Origin: an uncultured Lachnospiraceae bacterium
Lineage (GTDB): Bacteria > Bacillota > Clostridia > Lachnospirales > Lachnospiraceae
Direction: 5' to 3'
Length of the DNA: 64,000 nucleotides
NCBI GenBank assembly: GCA_910583605.1
Contig: CAJTXN010000010.1
Location: forward strand, 44,351 to 108,350
Position numbers and translations under genes: made by a program. Positions 52,685 through 60,220 of the stretch are shown piece by piece (within the stretch, counting starts at the first letter, position 1; each line of letters opens with the position of its first letter). The notes under the pieces were generated by a model, which ran no database searches, was not told where the DNA came from, and saw nothing but the letters and a program-made list of their open reading frames with translations.

Positions 52685-52740
52685 ATGAAGCGTTATGGAA
52701 ATGATTCGGGATCATTGCCTCCGTAACGCTTGTTCGTATT
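52685..52740 (+). promoter_or_regulatory. Hairpin with overlapping 13-codon leader ORF ahead of the AraC gene
   Basis: Two nested stems: AAGCGTTATGG (52688-52698) / CCGTAACGCTT (52721-52731) and AATGAT / ATCATT with a TCGGG loop, then GTATTTTTAT. A strong AAGGAGGAG lies 7-8 nt before ATG 52685, which opens a 13-residue peptide (MKRYGNDSGSLPP) ending inside the hairpin. It could be a terminator or a leader-peptide attenuator. Confidence 0.5.
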
Positions 52741-52863
52741 TTTATACAGGTATAAAAGTACGATATTCGACAGACCTTAACACAAATAGCAACATTATGC
52801 AAGAAAAAGAAATACGAATACACTATAATGATATTATTGGAGTAATTTTTGCGGAGGTGACTT

Positions 52864-53679
52864 ATGGATCATTCCAACAGTAAAATTGTTTTTGACGAAA
52901 AACTGAATATAGAGGTATTAACACTGACAGGAATGATTGAAAGTTTGCCTCCGCATTTTCATGATTACTATGAATTAGGCTATATAGAGAGCGGGAGCCG
53001 ACGAGTAATATGTCAAGGTAAGGAATACACCATAGGAAAAAATGATCTGCTCCTTTTCAACCCGAAAGATAATCATACTTGTTTGGAATTGAAAAAGGAA
53101 CTGTTGGATTTTAGATGTTTCCACATCACTACTGAACGCATGGAAGAATTGACATTGGAATGTTTAGGATTTGCCATATGTCCGTATTTTGAACCGCAGA
53201 TTGTTTATCAGAGTGATCTTATTCCGCAAATCACAGAGTTGATTGACTTAATTGAGAATGGTTCATATTGCGATTTACAAAAGGAAGAATTGCTTTATAT
53301 GATCATTGGCGATTTGGTTGCAGATTATTCTCAACCATTGGAGTGCGAACAAATAGAAGCTTCGGATATTGTAGAACGTGCTTGTGAGTATATTGAAAGG
53401 CATTACGCCTCAAACATATCTTTATGCGATTTAAGTACCTTTACGGGTTTCAGCAAGTACCACTTTATTCGGATGTTTACGAGAGAAAAGGGAATATCTC
53501 CTTATCGCTTTATTGAATGTACTAAAATGACTGAAGCCAAAAAAATGCTGAAGGCCGGAGAAGATTTATCAAATATTACCTATCAGCTTGGTTTTAGCAG
53601 CCAAAGCCACTTTACCAATTTTTTTAAGAAATACGCCATGGTTACTCCAAAACAATATAGTAAGCTTTATAACGCTTAA
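52864..53679 (+). CDS. AraC-family transcription regulator
   Basis: 271 residues, ATG after GCGGAGGTGACTT. N-terminal cupin (about 10-100: LPPHFHDYYELGYIESGSRRVI, LLLFNPKDNHTCLEL) and C-terminal pair of helix-turn-helix motifs (about 165-265: SLCDLSTFTGFSKYHFIRMFTREKGISPYRFIECTKM and ITYQLGFSSQSHFTNFFKKYAMVTPKQY). Probably controls a nearby gene; the target is not evident. A C-terminal fragment of a relative lies at 45081. Confidence 0.9.
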   Translation: MDHSNSKIVFDEKLNIEVLTLTGMIESLPPHFHDYYELGYIESGSRRVICQGKEYTIGKNDLLLFNPKDNHTCLELKKELLDFRCFHITTERMEELTLECLGFAICPYFEPQIVYQSDLIPQITELIDLIENGSYCDLQKEELLYMIIGDLVADYSQPLECEQIEASDIVERACEYIERHYASNISLCDLSTFTGFSKYHFIRMFTREKGISPYRFIECTKMTEAKKMLKAGEDLSNITYQLGFSSQSHFTNFFKKYAMVTPKQYSKLYNA

Positions 53680-53714
53680 AATGTATTTTTTGTTGAGTAT
53701 AGATCCATACTAAC

Positions 53715-53744
53715 AGGAGATGATGATATGGGAAATTAGCCGTG
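53715..53744 (+). promoter_or_regulatory. Start region with a -1 slippery site, wHTH copy 1
   Basis: AGGAGA (53715-53720) lies 7 nt before ATG 53728. That ORF reads ATG GGA AAT TAG and ends. The heptamer G-GGA-AAT (53730-53736) has the X-XXY-YYZ phase; a -1 slip there reads GGG AAA TTA GCC and enters the main frame. The GTG at 53742 is an alternative start but lies 21 nt from the ribosome binding site. Confidence 0.55.
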
Positions 53745-54233
53745 ATAGAAATCTCTGAGTCAGGAGATAAAATTGGAGAAAAACTGCTTATGCTGTTAAA
53801 CGTCCAGCAGCGGCAGGCATTAATAAAATACCTTCTTAGTCAAGAAAAGAAGGATACCGATTCAGCTGATAGCCCATGTGACAGCTTTCAAATCCATGAT
53901 CCGCAGGCGGAGGTCGGTGGAGTATTCACAGAGATCGAGATGGGAGAGCTATACTTTTGTTTGGAGCAGCGGCTTGTACGTGTGAGAGGACAAGTGATTG
54001 AGTTAACAGCAAAAGAATTTGATATTCTTGCGCTATTGCTCACACATCCCAAAAGGGTATTTACTTATGAATTGATCATGGAGTTGGTCTGGAACGAGGA
54101 TTATACTTTTTATTCCAAAAAAGCGGTAAGCAATCACATGAGTAACCTGCGGAAGAAACTCAAAGTTACACCGGATGCTCTGGACTATATTAAAAACATT
54201 GTTGGTGTCGGCTATAAATTTGAAGCACCATAA
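53742..54233 (+). CDS. Orphan OmpR-type winged-helix protein, copy 1
   Basis: 163 residues counted from GTG 53742; conservation with copy 2 extends five codons further upstream. N-terminus IEISESGDKIGEKLLMLLNVQQRQALIKYLL is not a receiver domain. Residues about 68-163 are a Trans_reg_C winged helix (LYFCLEQRLVRVRGQVIELTAKEFDILALLLTHPKRVFTYELI, then SNHMSNLRKKLK and IVGVGYKFE). It is a response-regulator output domain without phosphorylation input. Lies 170 nt before vanR; its paralogue at 62885 lies beyond the van genes. Confidence 0.8.
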   Translation: MIEISESGDKIGEKLLMLLNVQQRQALIKYLLSQEKKDTDSADSPCDSFQIHDPQAEVGGVFTEIEMGELYFCLEQRLVRVRGQVIELTAKEFDILALLLTHPKRVFTYELIMELVWNEDYTFYSKKAVSNHMSNLRKKLKVTPDALDYIKNIVGVGYKFEAP

Positions 54234-54256
54234 AAAACATATAATTTGCCATTGTT

Positions 54257-54339
54257 AGCAGAATAGCGGTAATCGTCAAGAATCTGGATAAACTGGCCCG
54301 TCAGCTCGCCGTGCCTTGACGATTATTTGCGATTCTGCT
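54257..54339. terminator. Long inverted repeat between the wHTH gene and vanR
   Basis: Arms AGCAGAATAGCGGTAATCGTCAAG (shortened: AGCAGAAT...AATCGTCAAG, 54257-54280) and CTTGACGATT...ATTCTGCT (54315-54339) pair almost fully around a 34-nt loop. Probably a bidirectional terminator isolating the van operon. Confidence 0.55.
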
Positions 54340-54360
54340 ATTGTTGTTTCATATACGGTT

Positions 54361-54388
54361 TTGACACATAATAAAGACAGATTATCGC
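54361..54388 (+). promoter_or_regulatory. Putative vanR promoter
   Basis: TTGACA (54361-54366) is perfect; the best -10 candidate is TATCGC (54383-54388) with 16-nt spacing, which is weak and fits an activator-dependent promoter. The vanR start follows TAAGGAGTAATGCA. Confidence 0.45.
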
Positions 54389-54406
54389 AATGTAAGGAGT
54401 AATGCA

Positions 54407-55105
54407 ATGAATGAAAAAATCTTAGTGGTTGATGATGAAAAAGAATTGGCCGACTTAGTTGAAGTATATCTGAAAAACGATGGATATACCGTTTATAAAT
54501 TTTATAATGGCAAGGATGCACTAAAGTGTATTGAATCCGTGGAACTGGATTTAGCCATATTGGATATCATGCTTCCGGATGTAGACGGGTTTCAGATCTG
54601 CCAGAAAATCCGGGAAAAGTTTTACTTCCCTGTTATCATGCTGACAGCAAAAGTGGAGGACGGGGATAAAATCATGGGACTGTCTGTGGCAGATGATTAT
54701 ATTACGAAGCCGTTTAACCCGTTGGAAGTGGTTGCGAGGGTAAAGGCGCAGCTAAGGCAGTACATGCGGTACAAGCAGCCCAGCTTAAAGCAAGAGGCTG
54801 AATGCACAGAATACGATATCAGAGGGATGACAATTAGCAAGAGCAGCCATAAGTGTATCTTGTTTGGAAAGGAGATTCAGCTGACGCCAACGGAATTTTC
54901 GATTCTTTGGTATCTGTGCGAGCGTCAGGGGACGGTTGTTTCTACGGAGGAATTATTTGAAGCAGTATGGGGGGAACGGTATTTTGACAGCAATAATACC
55001 GTGATGGCGCATATCGGACGTCTCCGGGAAAAAATGAAGGAACCGTCAAGAAATCCGAAATTTATAAAAACCGTGTGGGGAGTGGGATATACCATTGAAA
55101 AATAG
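54407..55105 (+). CDS. vanR: VanR response regulator (VanD type)
   Basis: 232 residues. Receiver domain (1-120) with D9/D10, phosphorylation site D53 (ILDIMLPD) and K in TKPF; OmpR-type DNA-binding domain (about 130-232: LTPTEFSILWYLCERQGTVVSTEELFEAVWG). Phospho-VanR activates the van promoters. The stretch GLSVADDYITKPF lacks one residue compared with the GLxxGADDYI usual in the family; this may be normal for VanD-type VanR. Overlaps vanS by 11 nt. Confidence 0.9.
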   Translation: MNEKILVVDDEKELADLVEVYLKNDGYTVYKFYNGKDALKCIESVELDLAILDIMLPDVDGFQICQKIREKFYFPVIMLTAKVEDGDKIMGLSVADDYITKPFNPLEVVARVKAQLRQYMRYKQPSLKQEAECTEYDIRGMTISKSSHKCILFGKEIQLTPTEFSILWYLCERQGTVVSTEELFEAVWGERYFDSNNTVMAHIGRLREKMKEPSRNPKFIKTVWGVGYTIEK

Positions 55106-56240
55106 AGATAAAACCAGTCATGAAGATGACTATTTACTTTTTAAAAACAGACTGTCCCTTAAAATACTGCTGATAATGGCATGCTCCATTCTAATTATAG
55201 CGGCAGTGTATCTATTCGTTTTAAAAGATAATTTTGCAAATGTGGTGGTAGCCATTTTAGATAGCTTTATCTATCATGATCGGGATGAGGCGGTGGCTGT
55301 TTATCTGAGAACCTTTAAGGCGTATGAGATATGGCTTTTTCTGATAGCGGTTATGGGTGTGTTTTTTATGATCTTTCGCCGTTATCTGGACAGTATCTCA
55401 AAGTATTTTAAGGAGATCAACCGGGGGATTGATACCCTGGTGCATGAAGATACCAATGATATCGCCCTGCCTCCGGAACTGGCTTCGACCGAAAGAAAAA
55501 TCAATTCCATACGGCATACACTGACGAAACGGAAAACGGACGCCGAGCTTGCGGAACAGCGGAAAAACGACCTTGTTATGTACCTGGCTCATGACTTGAA
55601 GACTCCGCTTTCATCGGTTATAGGGTATTTAAACCTGTTAAGGGATGAGAATCAAATCTCCGAGGAACTCCGGGAAAAATATCTGTCCATTTCACTGGAT
55701 AAAGCTGAACGTCTGGAAGAGCTGATCAATGAGTTTTTTGAAATTACGAGGTTTAATCTTTCAAACATCACGCTTGTGTACAGCAAAATCAATCTGACGA
55801 TGATGCTGGAACAGCTGGGGCACGAGTTTAAGCCGATGTTGGCCGGGAAAAATCTCAAATGTGAATTTGATGTTCAGCCGGACATGATGCTGTCCTGTGA
55901 TGCCAACAAACTGCAGAGAGTGTTCGATAATGTGCTGAGAAATGCCGTCAGCTACTGTTATGAGAATACTACCATTCAGGTGAATGCCAGGCAGGCGGAA
56001 GACTATGTGCTCATCCAAGTCATAAACGAAGGGGATACGATTCCCGGGGAGAGATTGGAAAGAATCTTTGAGCAGTTTTACCGCCTGGATGTGTCACGAA
56101 GCTCAAGCACCGGCGGAGCCGGTCTGGGACTTGCGATTGCAAGGGAGATTGTGGAACTGCACCATGGACAGATCACTGCCCGCAGCGAAAACGGTATCAC
56201 CAGTTTTGAGGTTACATTGCCCACCGTAGGAAAATCGTAA
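55095..56240 (+). CDS. vanS: VanS sensor histidine kinase (VanD type)
   Basis: 381 residues from TTG 55095, which lies inside vanR. Two membrane segments (about 22-43 and 78-95) frame a short external loop. HAMP-like linker, phosphoacceptor H166 (LAHDLKTPLSS), N box NVLRNAVSY, F region FEQFYRLD and G2 box GGAGLGLAIA are all present. It phosphorylates or dephosphorylates VanR in response to glycopeptides. In many clinical VanD enterococci VanS is mutated; this copy looks intact, so inducible control is expected. Confidence 0.9.
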   Translation: MKNRDKTSHEDDYLLFKNRLSLKILLIMACSILIIAAVYLFVLKDNFANVVVAILDSFIYHDRDEAVAVYLRTFKAYEIWLFLIAVMGVFFMIFRRYLDSISKYFKEINRGIDTLVHEDTNDIALPPELASTERKINSIRHTLTKRKTDAELAEQRKNDLVMYLAHDLKTPLSSVIGYLNLLRDENQISEELREKYLSISLDKAERLEELINEFFEITRFNLSNITLVYSKINLTMMLEQLGHEFKPMLAGKNLKCEFDVQPDMMLSCDANKLQRVFDNVLRNAVSYCYENTTIQVNARQAEDYVLIQVINEGDTIPGERLERIFEQFYRLDVSRSSSTGGAGLGLAIAREIVELHHGQITARSENGITSFEVTLPTVGKS

Positions 56241-56289
56241 GAAATTCCGAGATAAACCGTGTGTTATCCATAAAATAATGCGAAAAAAT

Positions 56290-56338
56290 AAATCGCTCCA
56301 TTCTGGTATTCTTTATATCAGAGGGAGCGATTTTTTTG
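56290..56338 (+). terminator. Terminator/attenuator between vanS and vanY
   Basis: AAATCGCTCC (56290-56299) / GGAGCGATTT (56324-56333) with a 24-nt loop, followed by a T run and TG. It separates the regulatory pair from the resistance genes, which therefore need their own promoter within 56241-56363 or antitermination. Confidence 0.75.
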
Positions 56339-56363
56339 TATGTGGAAAGGAGTTAAGAGAAAC

Positions 56364-57431
56364 GTGGAACGTCAAAATAACAATGAAAACCAGTATGGAA
56401 GGAACCGCAGAAAAGACAAAAGAAGAAAATTGTTTTTTTACAGAGCAGCATGTGCCATGCTCGGTCTGCTCATAGTCTGTGTAATTTTTGGAGCTGTGTA
56501 TTTTCTGAGAGAGAGTAAAGATCCCGCTCTTCCATCCAAAGAAAATACAAAGACAAGCAAGGACTATTCATTTCTGGCCGACGGCCAGAGTGAGGAGGAG
56601 TCTCCAGCTTCGGAGCCAGCCATATCCAACCGGGCGAATGCGATTGACCTGAACATTATAGCAGCAAATGCCATTGTGGTGAATAAAGACACCGATGCGT
56701 TATTGTATCAAAAAAACGGCACGGACAGAATTGCGCCGGCCAGTACAGCCAAAATGATTACAGCGTTGACCGTGCTTGAATATTGTTCTCCGGAGGATGA
56801 GATGAGAGTCGGTGCGGAGATTGAAATGATCCATAGTGATTCGTCAACCGCATGGCTTATGAAAGGCGATACCCTGACTGTCAGGCAGCTCCTGATTGCC
56901 CTGATGCTTCCGTCCGGCAATGATGCGGCCTATACCCTTGCAGTCAATACCGGAAAGACCATTGCGGGTGATAATAGCCTGTCCAATCAGCAGGCCATTC
57001 AAATATTCATGGATAAGGTAAATGAGAAGGCCAAGGCAATTGGCGTTATAGACTCGAATTTTGTGGTTCCGGATGGGTATGACGCCGAGGGGCAGTATAC
57101 CACGGCCTATGATCTTGCCATCATTGCAAAGGCATGTTTGGAGGATCCCATTATTTCAGAAATTGTGGCGAGCAATACGTCATATGAAAGATGGCCGAAC
57201 GGAAGGGAGGTCACTTACAACAATTCCAATGAGCTTCTTGATCCGAACAGTCCCTATTATCGTCCGGAGGTCATCGGCCTGAAAACCGGGACCAGCAGCC
57301 TTGGTGGTGCCTGTGTCGTCTCCGCAGCAGTGATTGACGGAGAAACCTATATCTGCGTAGTCATGGGCTCTACGAAAGAAAGCAGGTTTCAGGACAGCGT
57401 TGATATTTTAGATAAAATCAAAGCCCGGTAA
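56364..57431 (+). CDS. vanY: VanY D,D-carboxypeptidase, penicillin-binding-protein type (VanD cluster)
   Basis: 355 residues from GTG 56364 (AAAGGAG 12 nt upstream; an ATG at 56340 is possible). One membrane anchor (about 28-47), then the catalytic domain with S127-x-x-K130 (PASTAK), SGN (184-186) and KTGT (307-310). These are serine penicillin-binding protein motifs, unlike the zinc VanY of VanA/VanB clusters, which is diagnostic for VanD. Removes terminal D-Ala from residual normal precursors. Acts on the outer membrane face. Confidence 0.9.
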   Translation: MERQNNNENQYGRNRRKDKRRKLFFYRAACAMLGLLIVCVIFGAVYFLRESKDPALPSKENTKTSKDYSFLADGQSEEESPASEPAISNRANAIDLNIIAANAIVVNKDTDALLYQKNGTDRIAPASTAKMITALTVLEYCSPEDEMRVGAEIEMIHSDSSTAWLMKGDTLTVRQLLIALMLPSGNDAAYTLAVNTGKTIAGDNSLSNQQAIQIFMDKVNEKAKAIGVIDSNFVVPDGYDAEGQYTTAYDLAIIAKACLEDPIISEIVASNTSYERWPNGREVTYNNSNELLDPNSPYYRPEVIGLKTGTSSLGGACVVSAAVIDGETYICVVMGSTKESRFQDSVDILDKIKAR

Positions 57432-57450
57432 TAGGATAAGGAGGAAACGA

Positions 57451-58422
57451 ATGAATAAAAAAATGGATATTACTGTTTTTGGATGTGAGTCAGACGAAAT
57501 GGAGGTTTTTCAAAAGATTTCTTATGAGCTTGGTGTTACAGCTACACTCATAAAAGATTCTATATCAGAAAGCAATGCTGGATTAGCTGATGGATGCTGC
57601 TGCGTAAGCGTAAGCCATAAAGCGGAGCTGTCAGAACCGATTCTTCTTGCACTAAAAAATGCAGGGGTAAAGTATATCAGTACCCGGAGCATTGGCTTTA
57701 ACCATATTGATATACAGGCGGCCGGGTTGCTGGGTATGGTTGTTGGCACGGTAGAATACTCGCCGGGAAGTGTGGCCGATTATACCGTCATGCTGATGCT
57801 TATGCTGATGCGCGGCACAAAGTCGATTCTGCGTGAAACCCAGAGGCAGAATTATTGCCTGAATGACCTGCGCGGAAAAGAACTGCGGGATATGACCGTC
57901 GGTGTGTTAGGAACTGGGCGAATCGGACAGGCAGTCATGGAACGCCTGAAGGGATTCGGCTGTAAGGTATTGGCGTATGACCGAAATCAAAAAGCAGGAA
58001 CGGACTATGTTTCGTTTCATGAACTGCTGAAAAAAAGTGATATTGTTACACTGCATATTCCGTTGGCAGAAGATACCCGCCATATGATTGGATGTGAAGA
58101 GCTGGAAATGATGAAGCAGGAGGCGCTTCTGATCAATACAGGACGGGGCGCTTTAGTGGATACCGCAGCATTGGTAGAAGCATTAAAAGGACAGAAAATC
58201 GGCGGTGCCGCCCTGGATGTTTTAGAGGGCGAAGAAGGTATCTTTTACCATGACTGCACTCAAAGAACGATAGAGCATCCTTTCCTGTCTGTCCTGCAGG
58301 GAATGCCGAATGTCATTGTTACGCCGCACACAGCCTATCATACGGATCGGGTACTGGTCGATACCGTGAGCAATACCATCCGAAATTGTCTGAATTTTGA
58401 AAGGAGTCTTGGAAATGTATAA
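57451..58422 (+). CDS. vanH: VanH D-lactate dehydrogenase (VanD type)
   Basis: 323 residues. Reduces pyruvate to D-lactate for the VanD ligase. NAD-binding motif GTGRIGQ (154-160), catalytic R232 (INTGRG), E261 and H293 (VTPHTAYHT). The 2-hydroxyacid dehydrogenase fold is complete. ATG follows TAAGGAGGAAACGA. The stop lies 8 nt inside the ligase gene, so VanH and VanD are translationally coupled. Confidence 0.93.
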   Translation: MNKKMDITVFGCESDEMEVFQKISYELGVTATLIKDSISESNAGLADGCCCVSVSHKAELSEPILLALKNAGVKYISTRSIGFNHIDIQAAGLLGMVVGTVEYSPGSVADYTVMLMLMLMRGTKSILRETQRQNYCLNDLRGKELRDMTVGVLGTGRIGQAVMERLKGFGCKVLAYDRNQKAGTDYVSFHELLKKSDIVTLHIPLAEDTRHMIGCEELEMMKQEALLINTGRGALVDTAALVEALKGQKIGGAALDVLEGEEGIFYHDCTQRTIEHPFLSVLQGMPNVIVTPHTAYHTDRVLVDTVSNTIRNCLNFERSLGNV

Positions 58423-59446
58423 GCTTAAAATTGCAGTCCTGTTTGGAGGCTGCTCAGAGGAACATGATGTTTCAGTGAAATCTGCGATGGAGGTTGCAGC
58501 AAATATAAACAAGGAAAAATACCAGCCGTTTTATATTGGAATCACAAAATCCGGCGCATGGAAACTATGCGATAAGCCCTGCCGGGACTGGGAAAACTAT
58601 GCGGGATACCCGGCTGTGATTTCTCCGGACAGAAGGACCCATGGCCTGCTGATACAAAAGGATGGCGGATATGAGAGCCAGCCTGTAGACGTGGTGCTTC
58701 CGATGATTCATGGAAAATTTGGCGAGGACGGAACCATACAGGGTCTGCTTGAGCTGTCCGGCATTCCTTATGTGGGATGCGACATTCAAAGTTCTGTAAC
58801 CTGTATGGATAAGTCGCTCGCTTATATGGTTGTGAAAAATGCGGGAATTGAGGTACCTGGGTTTCGAGTTCTACAAAAGGGGGACAGCCTGAAAGCAGAG
58901 ACACTCTCGTACCCGGTCTTTGTAAAACCTGCCCGTTCCGGCTCCTCTTTTGGCGTGAATAAGGTATGCCGGGCAGAGGAACTGCAGGCAGCGGTCACAG
59001 AGGCGGGCAAGTATGACTGCAAAATATTGGTTGAGGAGGCCGTTTCCGGGAGTGAGGTAGGCTGTGCCATACTGGGAAATGAAAATGCTCTCATGGCTGG
59101 CGAGGTGGATCAGATTGAGCTGAGACACGGTTTTTTTAAGATTCATCAGGAAGCACAGCCGGAGAAAGGTTCTGAAAATGCAGTTATCAGAGTTCCAGCT
59201 GTCTTACCGGATGAGGTAAGAGAACGGATTCAGAAAACAGCAATGAAGATTTACCGGATACTTGGCTGCCGAGGATTGGCTCGTATTGATCTGTTTTTGC
59301 GGGAGGACGGCTGCATTGTGCTGAATGAAGTGAATACCATGCCGGGTTTTACTTCCTACAGCCGTTATCCCCGCATGATGACAGCAGCCGGTTTTACGCT
59401 TACTGAAATACTGGATCGCTTGATTGAACTTTCACTTAGGAGGTAA
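58415..59446 (+). CDS. vanD: VanD-type D-alanine--D-lactate ligase
   Basis: 343 residues, exactly the VanD length, from ATG 58415 (AAGGAG 8 nt upstream). ATP-grasp fold: GGCSEEH (11-17), HGKFGEDGTIQG (99-110), KSLAYMVVKNAG (133-144), KPARSGSSFGV (171-181) and the metal/ATP motif LNEVNTMPGFTSYSRYP near the end. Makes D-Ala-D-Lac, which vancomycin binds poorly. The vanY (PBP type)-vanH-ligase-vanX order identifies it as VanD rather than VanA or VanB. The subtype (vanD1-5 and others) must be decided by alignment. Confidence 0.92.
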   Translation: MYKLKIAVLFGGCSEEHDVSVKSAMEVAANINKEKYQPFYIGITKSGAWKLCDKPCRDWENYAGYPAVISPDRRTHGLLIQKDGGYESQPVDVVLPMIHGKFGEDGTIQGLLELSGIPYVGCDIQSSVTCMDKSLAYMVVKNAGIEVPGFRVLQKGDSLKAETLSYPVFVKPARSGSSFGVNKVCRAEELQAAVTEAGKYDCKILVEEAVSGSEVGCAILGNENALMAGEVDQIELRHGFFKIHQEAQPEKGSENAVIRVPAVLPDEVRERIQKTAMKIYRILGCRGLARIDLFLREDGCIVLNEVNTMPGFTSYSRYPRMMTAAGFTLTEILDRLIELSLRR

Positions 59447-59451
59447 CTGCC

Positions 59452-60060
59452 ATGAAAAAGAACTTTGCCTTTTTAGATGAAATGATTCCCGGAATCCGAT
59501 GGGATGCTAAATATGCCACATGGGACAATTTCACCGGGAAACCGGTAGACGGATACATGGTAAACCGTGTTATGGGAACGAAGGAGCTGGGAGTTGCTTT
59601 GCGTAAGGCTCAGAAGATGGCGGAGAAACTGGGATATGGTTTGCTCTTATGGGACGGCTATCGCCCCCAGTGCGCAGTGGATTGTTTTCTGAATTGGACT
59701 TCCCAACCGGAAGACAATCTGACGAAAAAGCGTTACTATCCAAATATCAAAAGGAATGAGATGGTTGCGAAGGGGTATGTGGCCTCAAAATCCAGCCACA
59801 GCCGTGGAAGTACGGTTGACCTTACAATTTTTCATTTGAATAGCGGTATGCTTGTTCCTATGGGTGGAGATTTTGACTATATGGATGAACGGTCACACCA
59901 TACCGCAAGCGGTCTGAGCGAAGAAGAATCAAAAAACCGGCAGTGTTTGCGTTATATCATGGAGAGCAGCGGATTTGAAGCCTATCGTTATGAATGGTGG
60001 CATTACGTCTTGGTGGACGAGCCATACCCGGATACATATTTTGATTTTTGTATCGCCTGA
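59452..60060 (+). CDS. vanX: VanX zinc D-Ala-D-Ala dipeptidase (VanD type)
   Basis: 202 residues. Zinc ligands H116, D123 and H184, catalytic base E181 and R71, at the same numbers as in the characterised VanX. Destroys D-Ala-D-Ala in the cytoplasm so that only D-Ala-D-Lac is used for the wall. Starts 5 nt after the ligase stop, with AGGAGGT inside the ligase end. Last gene of the van operon; no vanW or vanZ is seen. Confidence 0.93.
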   Translation: MKKNFAFLDEMIPGIRWDAKYATWDNFTGKPVDGYMVNRVMGTKELGVALRKAQKMAEKLGYGLLLWDGYRPQCAVDCFLNWTSQPEDNLTKKRYYPNIKRNEMVAKGYVASKSSHSRGSTVDLTIFHLNSGMLVPMGGDFDYMDERSHHTASGLSEEESKNRQCLRYIMESSGFEAYRYEWWHYVLVDEPYPDTYFDFCIA

Positions 60061-60170
60061 TGAATCTGCCCAGATGCGCCGCAGCAAGCTGACGGGGTAT
60101 CTGGCGTGGAAACATAAGCTCCGTAATCTTTTGCCATAGATAGGTTCACTTTGTCTGTTACAGCGGAAAC

Positions 60171-60200
60171 TTGACATTTGATGTCTTATTTCTGTAAAAT
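60171..60200 (+). promoter_or_regulatory. Promoter of the WYL regulator gene
   Basis: TTGACA (60171-60176) and TAAAAT (60195-60200), 18-nt spacer, about 20 nt before the ATG. Confidence 0.65.
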
Positions 60201-60220
60201 TGACAGAGGAGGTGCCTTGA

